Part shown: positions 8,985 to 17,179 of the stretch, piece by piece
How positions within the stretch are numbered: position 1 is the first letter of the stretch
How the letters are laid out: each line of letters opens with the position of its first letter
Source of the DNA: Falsiroseomonas sp050563545
Lineage (GTDB): Bacteria; Pseudomonadota; Alphaproteobacteria; Acetobacterales; Acetobacteraceae
Assembly: GCF_050563545.1 (NCBI RefSeq)
Contig: NZ_JBNXUM010000001.1
Span: 310,001-374,000, forward strand
DNA length: 64,000 nucleotides
Direction: 5' to 3'
Notes under the pieces: model-generated
Told to the model about the DNA's origin: nothing
What the model saw: the letters and a program-made list of their open reading frames with translations, nothing else
Database searches by the model: none
Position numbers and translations under genes: made by a program

Positions 8985-10376
8985 TCAATTCCTGAACATC
9001 TTCCCCGGGTTCATGATCCCCTTGGGATCCAGCGTCTGCTTCAGGCTCCGCATCACCGCCAGCGCCTCCGCGCCGTGCTCGCGCTCCAGGAACTCGCGCT
9101 TGCCGAGCCCGATGCCGTGCTCGCCCGAACAGGTCCCGCCCAGCGCCAGCCCGCGCTCCACGATGCGCCGGTCCATGTCCCAGGCGCGCTCGAGTCCCTT
9201 CGGATCCGTCGGGTCGTAGAGCACCATCTGGTGGAAGTTGCCGTCGCCGACATGGCCGACGATGCAGGTCGCGTGGCCCAGCGCCCGCGCCTCCTCCTTC
9301 GCTGCGACCAGGGCTTCGGCCAGGCGCGAGATCGGCACGCAGACATCCGTCGTCAGCGCCTTGTGCCCGGGCTTCCAGGCCACGCCGGCCCAGTAGCTGT
9401 CGTGCCGCGCCTTCCACAGCCGCGCACGCTCCCCGGCGTCCGTCGCCCACCGGAACCCCGACCCGCCATGGCCGGCGGTGATCGCCTCCACCGCCTCGGC
9501 CTGTTCCTTCACCCCGGCCTCGCTGCCGTGGAACTCCAGCATCAGCGTGGTCTTCGGCGCATAGCCCTCGAGCTTCGAATAGGCAATCGCGGCCGCCATC
9601 ATGTCGTCGTCCAGCAGTTCGATCCGCGCGACGGGGATGCCCATCTGCATGGTCTCGATGACGGACTGCACCGCGCCCGCCAGCGTCTCGAACTGCACCA
9701 CCGCCGCGCTCATCGCCTCGGGGATGCCGTGCAGGCGGAGCCGGATCTTCGTCACGACGCCGAGCGTGCCCTCCGACCCGATGAACAGCCTGGTCAGGTC
9801 GTAGCCGTTCGCCGCCTTGCGCGTCCGCCCGCCGGTCTCGATCAGGCGGCCATCCGCCAGCACGACCTCGAGGCCCAGCGTGTTCTCCCGGATCGTGCCG
9901 TAGCGCACGGCATTGGTGCCGGAGGCGCGCGTCGCGACCATGCCGCCCAGCGTGCAGTGGCTGCCGGGATCCACGGGGAAGAACATCCCCTGGTCGCGCA
10001 GGTGGTCGTTCAGCTGCTGTCGCGTCACGCCCGGCTCGACGACGCAATCCATGTCCTCGGCATTCACCTCGAGGACCCGCGCCATGCGCGAGAGATCGAG
10101 GCTGATCCCCTTCCGCACGGGGTTCACATGGCCTTCCAGGGACGTGCCGGCGCCGAAGGGCACCACGGGGACCTCGTGCCGGTGGCACAGCGCGACCAGG
10201 CGGGCGACCTCCGCGGTGCTTTCCACGAAGGCGACGGCGTCGGGCAGCGTCGGGGTCGAGCTGTCCTCGCCCCGGCTGTGCTGCTCGCGCACGGTGGCGT
10301 TGGTGGTCAAGCGATCGCCCAGGAACTCCCGCGCGGCGGCGATCACGGCATCCACGGGGCGGGGGGTTGTGTTCAT
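8985..10376 (-). CDS. FAD-linked D-2-hydroxyacid (D-lactate-type) dehydrogenase
   Basis: A 463-residue flavoprotein of the GlcD/Dld type that oxidises D-lactate or similar 2-hydroxyacids and passes electrons to quinone or cytochrome. The FAD_binding_4 part has VPVVPFGAGTSLEGHVNPV near residue 70 and VEPGVTRQQL. The C-terminal FAD-oxidase domain ends with GGTCSGEHGIGLGKREFL, the family's conserved His region. The ATG at 10376 is chosen because the longer reading adds 42 arginine/proline-rich residues unlike the family. No glcE/glcF partners follow, which favours a single-subunit D-lactate dehydrogenase (cytochrome) type. Confidence 0.93.
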   Translation of the reverse strand: MNTTPRPVDAVIAAAREFLGDRLTTNATVREQHSRGEDSSTPTLPDAVAFVESTAEVARLVALCHRHEVPVVPFGAGTSLEGHVNPVRKGISLDLSRMARVLEVNAEDMDCVVEPGVTRQQLNDHLRDQGMFFPVDPGSHCTLGGMVATRASGTNAVRYGTIRENTLGLEVVLADGRLIETGGRTRKAANGYDLTRLFIGSEGTLGVVTKIRLRLHGIPEAMSAAVVQFETLAGAVQSVIETMQMGIPVARIELLDDDMMAAAIAYSKLEGYAPKTTLMLEFHGSEAGVKEQAEAVEAITAGHGGSGFRWATDAGERARLWKARHDSYWAGVAWKPGHKALTTDVCVPISRLAEALVAAKEEARALGHATCIVGHVGDGNFHQMVLYDPTDPKGLERAWDMDRRIVERGLALGGTCSGEHGIGLGKREFLEREHGAEALAVMRSLKQTLDPKGIMNPGKMFRN

Positions 10377-10758
10377 GGCTCTGCCTTCGCCCGCACCCTG
10401 CCCCCCGGGCCGTCGGCGGGCAAGGTCGAGCCGGCGCAGCGGGGGAGGCCCGGCCGCGCATGGCGCCTCGTCTCCTGGAATGCGGCCGACCCGCTGCAGC
10501 ACGCAAACGAAGGGACAGGACGGTCGCGACCCCGCATCAACAATCTGTCTCCAAATAGGAACCTTGCAGCTTACAAACCAAAAAATAAGATTTCACTCGA
10601 TAGTTGACAGGATTTGTGCTCTATCCCGCGTAACGGGAACAGAGCCGGCGCGCCACCCCGGCCGATGCACCCGGACTCTGGCGCGGCGCCACCGGCGCCG
10701 CCCAACGAAGACGCCACCCGAACCTGCCCACGCCTGGGGCAGCCGAGAGATCCGCGCC
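10377..10758. promoter_or_regulatory. Divergent intergenic region with AT-rich tract
   Basis: A 382-bp gap between the FAD dehydrogenase and the first RTX-Hint gene. Positions 10540-10625 are markedly AT-rich against the surroundings (cttacaaaccaaaaaataag) and hold a TTGACA at 10604-10609. No good -10 hexamer was found at 17 bp. A TTGACAGG also occurs upstream of the second RTX-Hint gene (12381), so both may share an upstream site. No gene is supported here. Confidence 0.4.
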
Positions 10759-12120
10759 ATGTCCGGCACGACCATCACCGGCACCACCAACCCTGACGAC
10801 ACCGTCGGCGGTGCCAGCAACGACACGATGCTCGGTGCGCCCGGCGCCGCCGCGGATCCAGCCGCCGGCGGGACCGCGGACGCCGATACACTGAGAGGCC
10901 TCGGCGGCAACGACCTCATCTTCGGCGGCGGCGGCAACGACAGCATCGACGGCGGCGCCGCCGACGACGTCATCTTCGGCGGCCTCGGCGCCGACACGAT
11001 CCTCGGCGGCATCGGCAATGACACGATCTCGGCCGGGCTCGGACGCGACAGCGTCCTCGGAGGCGATGGCGACGACGCCATCTCCACCGGCAGCAACTCG
11101 ACCGTCTTCGGGAATGCCGGCAATGACAGCATCTACGTCACCGGCGATGACAACCTCGTCTCGACCGGCGACAACGCGTCCGGCACCGGCGCCGCCGCCT
11201 ATGAGTTCATGGGTGTCTACGGCAACCGCAACACGCTGATCGCCAGCAACCAGAGCGACACGATCTATCTGGACGCCAGCTACCGCGACAATCGCATCGA
11301 TGCCGGCAACGGCCCCAGCGATGTCCTTGTCGTGACGCAGGGCAACTTCACGATCGACACCTTCGGCTCCGGGTCGAACCAGTACCAGATCATCACCTTC
11401 CCGAATGGCAACGCGAACACCATCATCGGATTCGACACCGTCATCAGGGATGACATCCCGGCCCCTATCTGCTTCGCCGCCGGCACCGACATCCTGACCG
11501 CTCGCGGCGAGGTCATGGTGCAGGAACTCCGGACGGGCGACCTGGTCGCCACGATCGGCGCAAGCGGCGCGCCGTTGAAGCCGGTGCTCTGGGTCGGCCG
11601 ACGTCGAATCGCCCTCGCCGGGAACCCCAACGCCCACCGGCTGGCCCCGGTGCGCATCGAGGCCGGCGCCCTCGCCGAGAACACGCCGCACCGCGACCTG
11701 CTGGTCTCGCCGGACCACTGCCTGTTCCTCGACGGCATGCTGGTGCCGGCGCGGCTGCTCGTGAACGGCACCTCCATCCGGGTGGAGCGCGGCCTGACGG
11801 AGGTGACCTACCACCACGTCGAGCTGGAGCGGCATGACGTGCTGCTGGCCAACGGCGCCGCTGCCGAAAGCTGGCTCGACGCCGGCAACCGCGCCTGGTT
11901 CGAGAACGCGCCGCTCGCGCTGCTGCGGGTCGCCGACACGCCCGACGCCCATGCGGCGGGGGCTCCAAACCCCTGCGCGACGGATCCCTGCGCGCCGATC
12001 ATCCAGGGCGGCGCCAGGCTCGCCGCGATTCGCGACGCGATCGCGCTGCGCGCCGGCCGGGCCGGGCCGGCGGCAGAAGAGGCGCAAAGCCGGACGGTGC
12101 CGGCCCGCCGCCGAGGCTGA
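10759..12120 (+). CDS. RTX-repeat protein with Hint_2 (hedgehog/intein) domain, paralogue 1
   Basis: A 453-residue protein. Residues about 45-125 hold glycine/aspartate nonapeptides of the RTX type (GGNDLIFGGGGNDSIDGG and following copies), which bind calcium in secreted proteins. Residues 90-235 look like further beta-roll. A Hint_2 domain starts at Cys238 (CFAAGTDILTARGEV) and runs through VLWVGRRRIAL and HRDLLVSPDHCLFLDG, including the conserved His. Known Hint domains cleave or rearrange the peptide bond before this Cys, so the RTX half may be released or linked; that is inference for this family. No signal peptide is visible, consistent with type I secretion, though no ABC exporter lies in the window. 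The ATG at 10759 is chosen; longer readings run through the upstream regulatory region. Confidence 0.88.
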   Translation: MSGTTITGTTNPDDTVGGASNDTMLGAPGAAADPAAGGTADADTLRGLGGNDLIFGGGGNDSIDGGAADDVIFGGLGADTILGGIGNDTISAGLGRDSVLGGDGDDAISTGSNSTVFGNAGNDSIYVTGDDNLVSTGDNASGTGAAAYEFMGVYGNRNTLIASNQSDTIYLDASYRDNRIDAGNGPSDVLVVTQGNFTIDTFGSGSNQYQIITFPNGNANTIIGFDTVIRDDIPAPICFAAGTDILTARGEVMVQELRTGDLVATIGASGAPLKPVLWVGRRRIALAGNPNAHRLAPVRIEAGALAENTPHRDLLVSPDHCLFLDGMLVPARLLVNGTSIRVERGLTEVTYHHVELERHDVLLANGAAAESWLDAGNRAWFENAPLALLRVADTPDAHAAGAPNPCATDPCAPIIQGGARLAAIRDAIALRAGRAGPAAEEAQSRTVPARRRG

Positions 12121-12507
12121 GCGACGGGGCGCGGGCGGGCGGATTCGAGGCGGCCCCGCCCCCTGTTCCGGCCAGGCTCAGGAGGCGCCGAGTCGCGCGG
12201 AATCGCGCAGAAAACCGCGGTTTTCTCGCTTTTTGGGATGCCGACTCAGCGAGGCGTTAACCTCGCACTGCAGCGCAACAAACAGCCAACCCGCTGAATA
12301 AACATAATTTCTTGTGGAAAACCCAACCGTGGATACAAAATCGAACCTTGATTCATCACCTGTCATTCGGTAAGGAACCTTTGACAGGGCGGGTGAAGGT
12401 TTTTTGAGCACCGTCGCGGGTTCGCCCGCGGCGCGAACCTCTCCCGAATCCGGCAGAACCGCCGGCTTCATCCGCGAACGGGACTGAATCGGAAGAGGTA
12501 CAGGGCA
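12121..12507. promoter_or_regulatory. Intergenic region between the two RTX-Hint genes
   Basis: A 387-bp gap with an AT-rich core at about 12240-12400 (for example aataaacataatttcttgtg) and a TTGACA at 12381-12386. Low GC and length suggest that the second RTX-Hint gene has its own promoter. The -10 could not be assigned. No gene is supported. Confidence 0.4.
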
Positions 12508-13773
12508 ATGTCTGGCACGAATACCGTCCTGGGCGCAGGCAATACGACCTTCTCGGGTACGCCGAACAACGACACCGTGCTGGGCAGCGCGGGCGCCAAC
12601 ACCGTGTTCGGCAATGCCGGGAATGACACCATCGATGCCGGCCTCGGCAACGACTCCATCGCTGGCGGCGCCGGCAACGATACGATCCTCGGCAACGGCG
12701 GCAACGACACCCTCTTCGGGCAGGGTGGTAACGATTCCATCCTGGGCGGCGACGGCAGCGACCTTGTCAGCGCCGCCGGCAGCGGCACCGTCTATGGTGG
12801 CGTGGGCTCGGACACCATCTCGCTGGAAGGCAGCCGGAACTTCGGCTCGGGCGGCGATCCCGGCAACAACGCCGCGCAGTCCGACACCTACATCATCTAC
12901 GGCGACCAGAATACCGTCCTCGGCGGCAACGCCGCCGACACGATCTACATGGACAGCTCCTCGGGCGGGAACTCCATCGATCTCAGCACCCAGACCGACA
13001 GCCTCGTCGTCAACGGCCCGATCGAGATCATCCAGCAGGGCTCAGGGCCGAACGGGGTCACGATCTTCCGCTTCACCGGCACCGGCGCCGACACGACCTC
13101 GAACACCATCATCGGCCTGGACACCATCGTCCAGGGCACTGTCCCGCCGCCGATCTGCTTCGCCGCCGGCACGGACATCCTGACCGACCAGGGCGAGATC
13201 ATGGTGCAGGAGCTCAAGACGGGCGACCTCGTCGCCACCGTCTCGGGACGTGGCGCGCCGATGAAGCCGATCCTCTGGGTCGGCCGCCGCCGCATCACCC
13301 TGGCCGGCAACCCGAACGCCCACCTCCTCGCCCCGGTGCGCATCAAGGCCGGCGCGCTCGGCGACTGCACGCCGCATCGCGACCTGCTGGTCTCGCCGGA
13401 CCACTGCCTCTACCTCGACGGCGTGCTCGTCCCGGCCCGCGTGCTGGTGAACGGCACCTCCATCGTGGCGGAGCAGGGCCTGCCGGAGGTCACCTACTAC
13501 CACGTCGAGCTCGAGCAGCATGACGTCCTGCTGGCGCATGGCGCGGCGGCGGAAAGCTGGCTCGACGCGGACAACCGCGCCTGGTTCGAGAACGCCTCGG
13601 TCGCCGCGCTGCAGGTGACCGACGCCCAGGACGCCTACGGCACCGGCCGCGACGAACGCCGCGTCTGCGCCCCCGTCGTCCAGGGCGGCGAGAAGCTGGC
13701 CGCGATCCGCGACACCGTCGCGCTCCGCGCCGCCGCGGCGGCCGAGCCGGTCCGCCAGGCCGCGGTCGCCTGA
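12508..13773 (+). CDS. RTX-repeat protein with Hint_2 domain, paralogue 2
   Basis: A 421-residue paralogue of the preceding gene. RTX nonapeptides occupy about residues 28-90 (GNAGNDTIDAGLGNDSIAGG and following). The Hint_2 domain starts at Cys217 (CFAAGTDILTDQGEI) and keeps the LLVSPDHCLYLDG His and the VTYYHVELEQHDVLLA block. The two proteins are close over the Hint half but diverge in the repeat half and C-terminal tail, as expected if the passenger and processing parts evolve separately. The ATG at 12508 follows GGAAGAGG at a good distance. A strong hairpin terminator follows the stop. Likely exported and calcium-dependent; function unknown. Confidence 0.88.
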   Translation: MSGTNTVLGAGNTTFSGTPNNDTVLGSAGANTVFGNAGNDTIDAGLGNDSIAGGAGNDTILGNGGNDTLFGQGGNDSILGGDGSDLVSAAGSGTVYGGVGSDTISLEGSRNFGSGGDPGNNAAQSDTYIIYGDQNTVLGGNAADTIYMDSSSGGNSIDLSTQTDSLVVNGPIEIIQQGSGPNGVTIFRFTGTGADTTSNTIIGLDTIVQGTVPPPICFAAGTDILTDQGEIMVQELKTGDLVATVSGRGAPMKPILWVGRRRITLAGNPNAHLLAPVRIKAGALGDCTPHRDLLVSPDHCLYLDGVLVPARVLVNGTSIVAEQGLPEVTYYHVELEQHDVLLAHGAAAESWLDADNRAWFENASVAALQVTDAQDAYGTGRDERRVCAPVVQGGEKLAAIRDTVALRAAAAAEPVRQAAVA

Positions 13774-13778
13774 ACGCG

Positions 13779-13799
13779 GCGGGGGCTTCACGCCCCCGC
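13779..13799 (+). terminator. Short GC-rich hairpin after RTX-Hint 2
   Basis: Arms GCGGGGGC (13779-13786) and GCCCCCGC (13792-13799) form an 8-bp stem a few bases after the stop codon. No T-run follows directly; the stronger terminator is just downstream. Confidence 0.5.
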
Positions 13800-13817
13800 G
13801 CCCCGAGTCCAGAAGGG

Positions 13818-13856
13818 CCCGGCCGCTCCCCGATCGGGCGGCCGGGTCTTTCTTTT
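13818..13856 (+). terminator. Rho-independent terminator after RTX-Hint 2
   Basis: A 9-bp GC stem (CCCGGCCGC at 13818-13826, GCGGCCGGG at 13838-13846) is followed directly by TCTTTCTTTT. This is the best intrinsic terminator in the window and separates the RTX-Hint genes from the degenerate Hint gene, which starts 12 bp later. Confidence 0.85.
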
Positions 13857-13868
13857 GCCGGGACCGTC

Positions 13869-14462
13869 ATGCCTGACCGCCCAGCCGACACCGCCGGCCC
13901 CCGCGGCCTCGCCGAGGGGACCCGCGTCTTCACCCTGCGCGGCGAGGTCGCCGTCGCGTCGCTGCGCCCCGGCGACATGCTCGTCACCCTCGCCGGCCAG
14001 GGCGCGCCGATGAAGCCCCTGCTCGCCCTGCACCGCGGCGAGGGCCCGGGGCTGCGCATCGCGCCCGGCGCGCTCGGCCCGGGCATCCCCGCTCGCGACC
14101 TCCTGCTCGGTGCCGGCCAGGCGCTGCGGGTGGACGGCCTGCTGCTGCCGGCCGGGCTGCTCGCCGGCCTCCCCGGCGTCGAGGCGGCGCCGGCCTGCAC
14201 GCTGTTCCAGCCCGAACTCGCCGCCCCCGACCTGCTGATGGCGGAGGGCACGCCCGTCGCGCCCCTGCCCGGCGCGCCCGAGGACGCGGCGCCCGACCCG
14301 GCCGCCGTCGCCGCGCTGCGCGCCCGGCTGCTCGCCCGCGCCGCCCCGCGTGCCGCCGCCGACCCGCGCGACGCGCTGCTCGACGCCGTGCTGGACGGCC
14401 CCGCCGCCGCGCCGCTCGACGCCGGCGCCGCTCCCCTGCTCGGGCCCGGGCCCCATGGCTGA
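13869..14462 (+). CDS. Degenerate Hint_2-like protein lacking catalytic residues
   Basis: A 197-residue protein whose first 130 residues align by eye with the Hint_2 domains of the two upstream genes: GTRVFTLRGEVAVASLRPGD matches GTDILTARGEVMVQELRTGD, GQGAPMKPLLAL matches GAPMKPILWV, and RIAPGALGPGIPARDLLL matches the PVRIxAGAL-RDLLVS block. The catalytic Cys is replaced (GLAEGT in place of CFAAGT) and SPDHCLFLDG becomes GAGQALRVDG, so both cleavage residues are gone. The remaining tail is Ala/Pro/Asp-rich. Expected to keep the fold without autoprocessing. It overlaps the next gene by 8 bp, implying coupled translation. Confidence 0.75.
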   Translation: MPDRPADTAGPRGLAEGTRVFTLRGEVAVASLRPGDMLVTLAGQGAPMKPLLALHRGEGPGLRIAPGALGPGIPARDLLLGAGQALRVDGLLLPAGLLAGLPGVEAAPACTLFQPELAAPDLLMAEGTPVAPLPGAPEDAAPDPAAVAALRARLLARAAPRAAADPRDALLDAVLDGPAAAPLDAGAAPLLGPGPHG

Positions 14463-16227
14463 GCCCGAGGACGCGCCCCGCTTCATCGAACTCTCGCCCG
14501 AGGGGCTGCGCCGCCGCTTCATCCTCGCCGTCCCGCCCGCCCGCCTGCAGCACCACCGGGAACGCCGCCTGGCCGAGATGCGGCTCGGCCCGCAATCCCC
14601 CTCCGAGGCCGCCGACCCCCGCCTCGCCGCCATCCGCCGCCGGCTCGAGGCCGCGGCGGGCGAGGAAGCCCGCCAGCGCGCCGGCGCCGAGGCGATGGAG
14701 GCGCTGATCCGCCGTCTCGGCCTGCAGCCCGCCGGCCCGCCGCGGCTCGATCCCCTGCCGACGCCGGCCGGCGGCGACCTCGTCCTGCACGCCGAGGTCG
14801 AGGCCTTCGCCCTGCCCGACCCGCCCGACCCGGCGGCGCTGCGCATCGCGCCGGTCCTGCCCGCGCCCGACCCCGGGGCGGTCGAGCGCGCCCTCCTCGC
14901 CCTGGCCGAGAGCCGCGCCGAATGGGCCACCCTGCCGGAAGCCGAACCCGCTGTACCCGGCGACGCCCTGCTCTGCGACGTGGACGCGCTGCTGCCGCCG
15001 CCGGCCAACCGCCTGCCGGGCCCGGGCCCCGCCGGCGCCGCGCCCGGCGCGCTTCCGGAAGGCTGGTCCTTCGGCAACAACAATTCCGGCCTGGCGGGAG
15101 AGGTCGTCGCCGTCGCGCCCGACGCCGCGCCGCCCCATCTCGCGCTGCGCCTGCACGGCCAGGCCTCGGCCGCCGGCCAGGCCTTCGTCATGCTCCACCC
15201 GCCCGAGGCCGTCGCCGCCGAGCCCGGCCAGACCTGGGCGGGCTCCGTCGCGCTGCGCCTGGCCGGCCCCGCCATCGGGCTGCGCGGCTGCAAGCTGCGC
15301 CTCTCCACCAAGCCCCGCCGCGGCAAGCAGACGCTGGAGCGCAAGGACGCCGCGCTGCAGCCCGGCCCCGCCTTCCAGCGCGCCTATGTCTCCGACACGC
15401 CTGGCGATCCCGCGACCGGCTTCGTACGCCTCGCCGTGCTGCTCGACCACGCCGCCGGCCCGGTGGACGCCACGATCGAGATCGCCGCGCCGCGCCTGAC
15501 GGAGGGGCTCGACCTCGGCCAGGACGTGCCGCTGCCGCTGCCCGAGCTCTCGGGGCGGGGGCTGCGCCTCGGCCCCGGCGGTTCCGATCCTGCGGGGCTG
15601 CTCGGCCATCTCGCGGGGCTGGCCGCCGGCGCGACGCGCAGCCTCGCCCTCCCTTTGCCCCCGACGACGGCCGACGCCGCCCTGGCCGGACGCGTCGCGC
15701 AGTTCGAGGTGCGCGTCGCCGCCGTGCTGCGCCGCCGCGTCCCGCCGCTTGATGACGCGCTGGCCCGCGCGCTGGGATTCGACGGGCTCGATGCGCTGCG
15801 CGCCTCCGTCGCGCGCCGCATCGCCGCGCGGGACGATGCCCAGGCCCGCATCGCGTTGCGCCGCGCCGCGCTCGATGCGTTGCTCGCCGCCGCCCCGCCG
15901 ATCGCCGTGCCGGAAGCCGCGCTGCGCGACGAGCTCGCCGCGATCTGGCCGCGCCTGGCGGCCGAGGCCGAGGCGCGCGGCGCCCCGCCGCCCGGCCAGG
16001 CCGCGGCGCATGCCCTGGCCGCCCGACGCGTCCGGCTCGGCCTGCTGGTCCGCGCGCTGGCCGCGAAGCACGCCATCGCGCCGGACGAGGAAGCGCTGCG
16101 CGCCGCCGCCGAGGCGATGCCCGGCGCGAAGCCGGAGGCGCTGCACGCCCAGGCGCTGGAGGATCTCGTCGTCGCCTTCGTCCTGGACCGCGCGACGGTC
16201 GCCGGGGATGCCGCCGCGCCGCGTTGA
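14455..16227 (+). CDS. Trigger-factor-like chaperone with beta-sandwich inserted in the PPIase domain
   Basis: A 590-residue protein that I read as a divergent trigger factor. Residues 10-30 (FIELSPEGLRRRFILAVPPA) match the trigger-factor N-terminus, but the ribosome-docking GFRxGKxP signature is absent. Residues 107-180 match the linker and start of the PPIase domain. Residues 366-426 match its end, with the GL-AGATRSLALPLPP and LAGRVAQFEVRVAAV segments corresponding to GMKAGEEKTVTVTFP and LAGKEATFEVTVKEV. Residues 430-585 match the C-terminal arms (DDALARALGFDGLDALRASV, then RRVRLGLLVRALAAKHAI). Between them, residues about 200-350 (15052-15504) form a separate domain with GWSFGNNNSGL, GQTWAGSVALRLAG and IEIAAPRLTEG, like the CBM-type sandwich of phage spike fibres. 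Translationally coupled to the degenerate Hint gene. Function inferred only. Confidence 0.7.
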   Translation: MAEPEDAPRFIELSPEGLRRRFILAVPPARLQHHRERRLAEMRLGPQSPSEAADPRLAAIRRRLEAAAGEEARQRAGAEAMEALIRRLGLQPAGPPRLDPLPTPAGGDLVLHAEVEAFALPDPPDPAALRIAPVLPAPDPGAVERALLALAESRAEWATLPEAEPAVPGDALLCDVDALLPPPANRLPGPGPAGAAPGALPEGWSFGNNNSGLAGEVVAVAPDAAPPHLALRLHGQASAAGQAFVMLHPPEAVAAEPGQTWAGSVALRLAGPAIGLRGCKLRLSTKPRRGKQTLERKDAALQPGPAFQRAYVSDTPGDPATGFVRLAVLLDHAAGPVDATIEIAAPRLTEGLDLGQDVPLPLPELSGRGLRLGPGGSDPAGLLGHLAGLAAGATRSLALPLPPTTADAALAGRVAQFEVRVAAVLRRRVPPLDDALARALGFDGLDALRASVARRIAARDDAQARIALRRAALDALLAAAPPIAVPEAALRDELAAIWPRLAAEAEARGAPPPGQAAAHALAARRVRLGLLVRALAAKHAIAPDEEALRAAAEAMPGAKPEALHAQALEDLVVAFVLDRATVAGDAAAPR

Positions 16228-16293
16228 CGCTCCCGGCCCCGAAGCCTAGCGTCCGCCTCCCATACGAACATCCTTGGTTGGGAAGGGAACGCA

Positions 16294-17049
16294 ATGGCGA
16301 ATGGCGTGAAGGCGGCCTGGGCAGCAGGCAAGCCGGTGGTCAACGGATGGCTCGCCATCCCCAGCGGCTTCAGCGCCGAGGTCATGGCGCAGGCCGGCTT
16401 CGACAGCCTCACCGTGGACATCCAGCACGGCGTGCAGGACTACCAGTCCATGGTCGCCTGCTTCCAGGGCATGCAGCCGCATGGCGTCACGCCGATGGTG
16501 CGCGTGCCCTGGAACGAGCCCGGCATCATCGGCAAGGTGCTGGACGGCGGCGCGAAGGGCGTGATCTGCCCGATGGTCAACACGGAGAAGGAGGCGCGCG
16601 ACCTCGTCTCCTTCTGCCGCTATCCCCCGAAGGGCGCGCGCAGCTTCGGCCCGATCCGGTCCGGCATCTACGGCGCCGCGGCCGATACCGACGCCGCGAA
16701 TGACGACGTGCTCGTCATCCCGATGATCGAGACGAAGACGGCGCTCGACAACCTCGAGGCCATCGTCAGCGTGCCCGGCGTGGACGCCGTCTATATCGGG
16801 CCGTCCGACCTCTCGCTCTCGCTCGGCATGAAGCCGCTGCAGGACCGGCGGGAGCCGGAGTTCCTCGAGATCCTCGACCGCATCCGCACCACCGCCGCGA
16901 AGCATGGCGTGAAGGCCGGCATCCACACCATGACCGGCCAGTATTCCAAGGAGATGTTCGGGCGCGGCTTCAACCTCGCCACGATCATGAACGACAGCGG
17001 CCTGATGCTGACCGCCGCGCGCGCCCAGGTCGGCGTGGCGAAGGGCTGA
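16294..17049 (+). CDS. HpcH/HpaI-family aldolase
   Basis: A 251-residue class II pyruvate-type aldolase, which cleaves or forms 2-keto-3-deoxy acids with a divalent metal. Motifs are FDSLTVDIQHG near residue 40, MVRVPWNEPG, GAKGVICPMVNT near residue 90, IPMIETKTALDNLEAI (metal-binding Glu) and VDAVYIGPSDLSLSLGM (metal-binding Asp). Length fits the family. GGAAGGGAA precedes the ATG at 16294. Substrate unknown. It lies 66 bp after the trigger-factor-like gene and may be transcribed with it, with no evident functional link. Confidence 0.93.
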   Translation: MANGVKAAWAAGKPVVNGWLAIPSGFSAEVMAQAGFDSLTVDIQHGVQDYQSMVACFQGMQPHGVTPMVRVPWNEPGIIGKVLDGGAKGVICPMVNTEKEARDLVSFCRYPPKGARSFGPIRSGIYGAAADTDAANDDVLVIPMIETKTALDNLEAIVSVPGVDAVYIGPSDLSLSLGMKPLQDRREPEFLEILDRIRTTAAKHGVKAGIHTMTGQYSKEMFGRGFNLATIMNDSGLMLTAARAQVGVAKG

Positions 17050-17068
17050 GGCCGGCGCGCATCCTCTC

Positions 17069-17093
17069 TCCGGCGGCGCAGGACGCCGCCGGA
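17069..17093 (+). terminator. Hairpin after the aldolase gene
   Basis: A perfect 10-bp stem (TCCGGCGGCG at 17069-17078, CGCCGCCGGA at 17084-17093) with a 5-nt loop, 20 bp past the stop. No U-tract follows, so efficiency is uncertain. Confidence 0.5.
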
Positions 17094-17179
17094 AACCATG
17101 ACTTGCCCGAACCCTGACTGCGTGGGATTGAAATGCGCGCCGCATGCGCATCCGCGGCGCACCTCGGACCGGGCATTGC

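Noticed and set aside
10880..11100. Regular short repeats in the first RTX-Hint gene considered as a CRISPR or satellite array
   Set aside because: The period is 27 bp and in frame, encoding glycine/aspartate nonapeptides; it is protein repeat structure.
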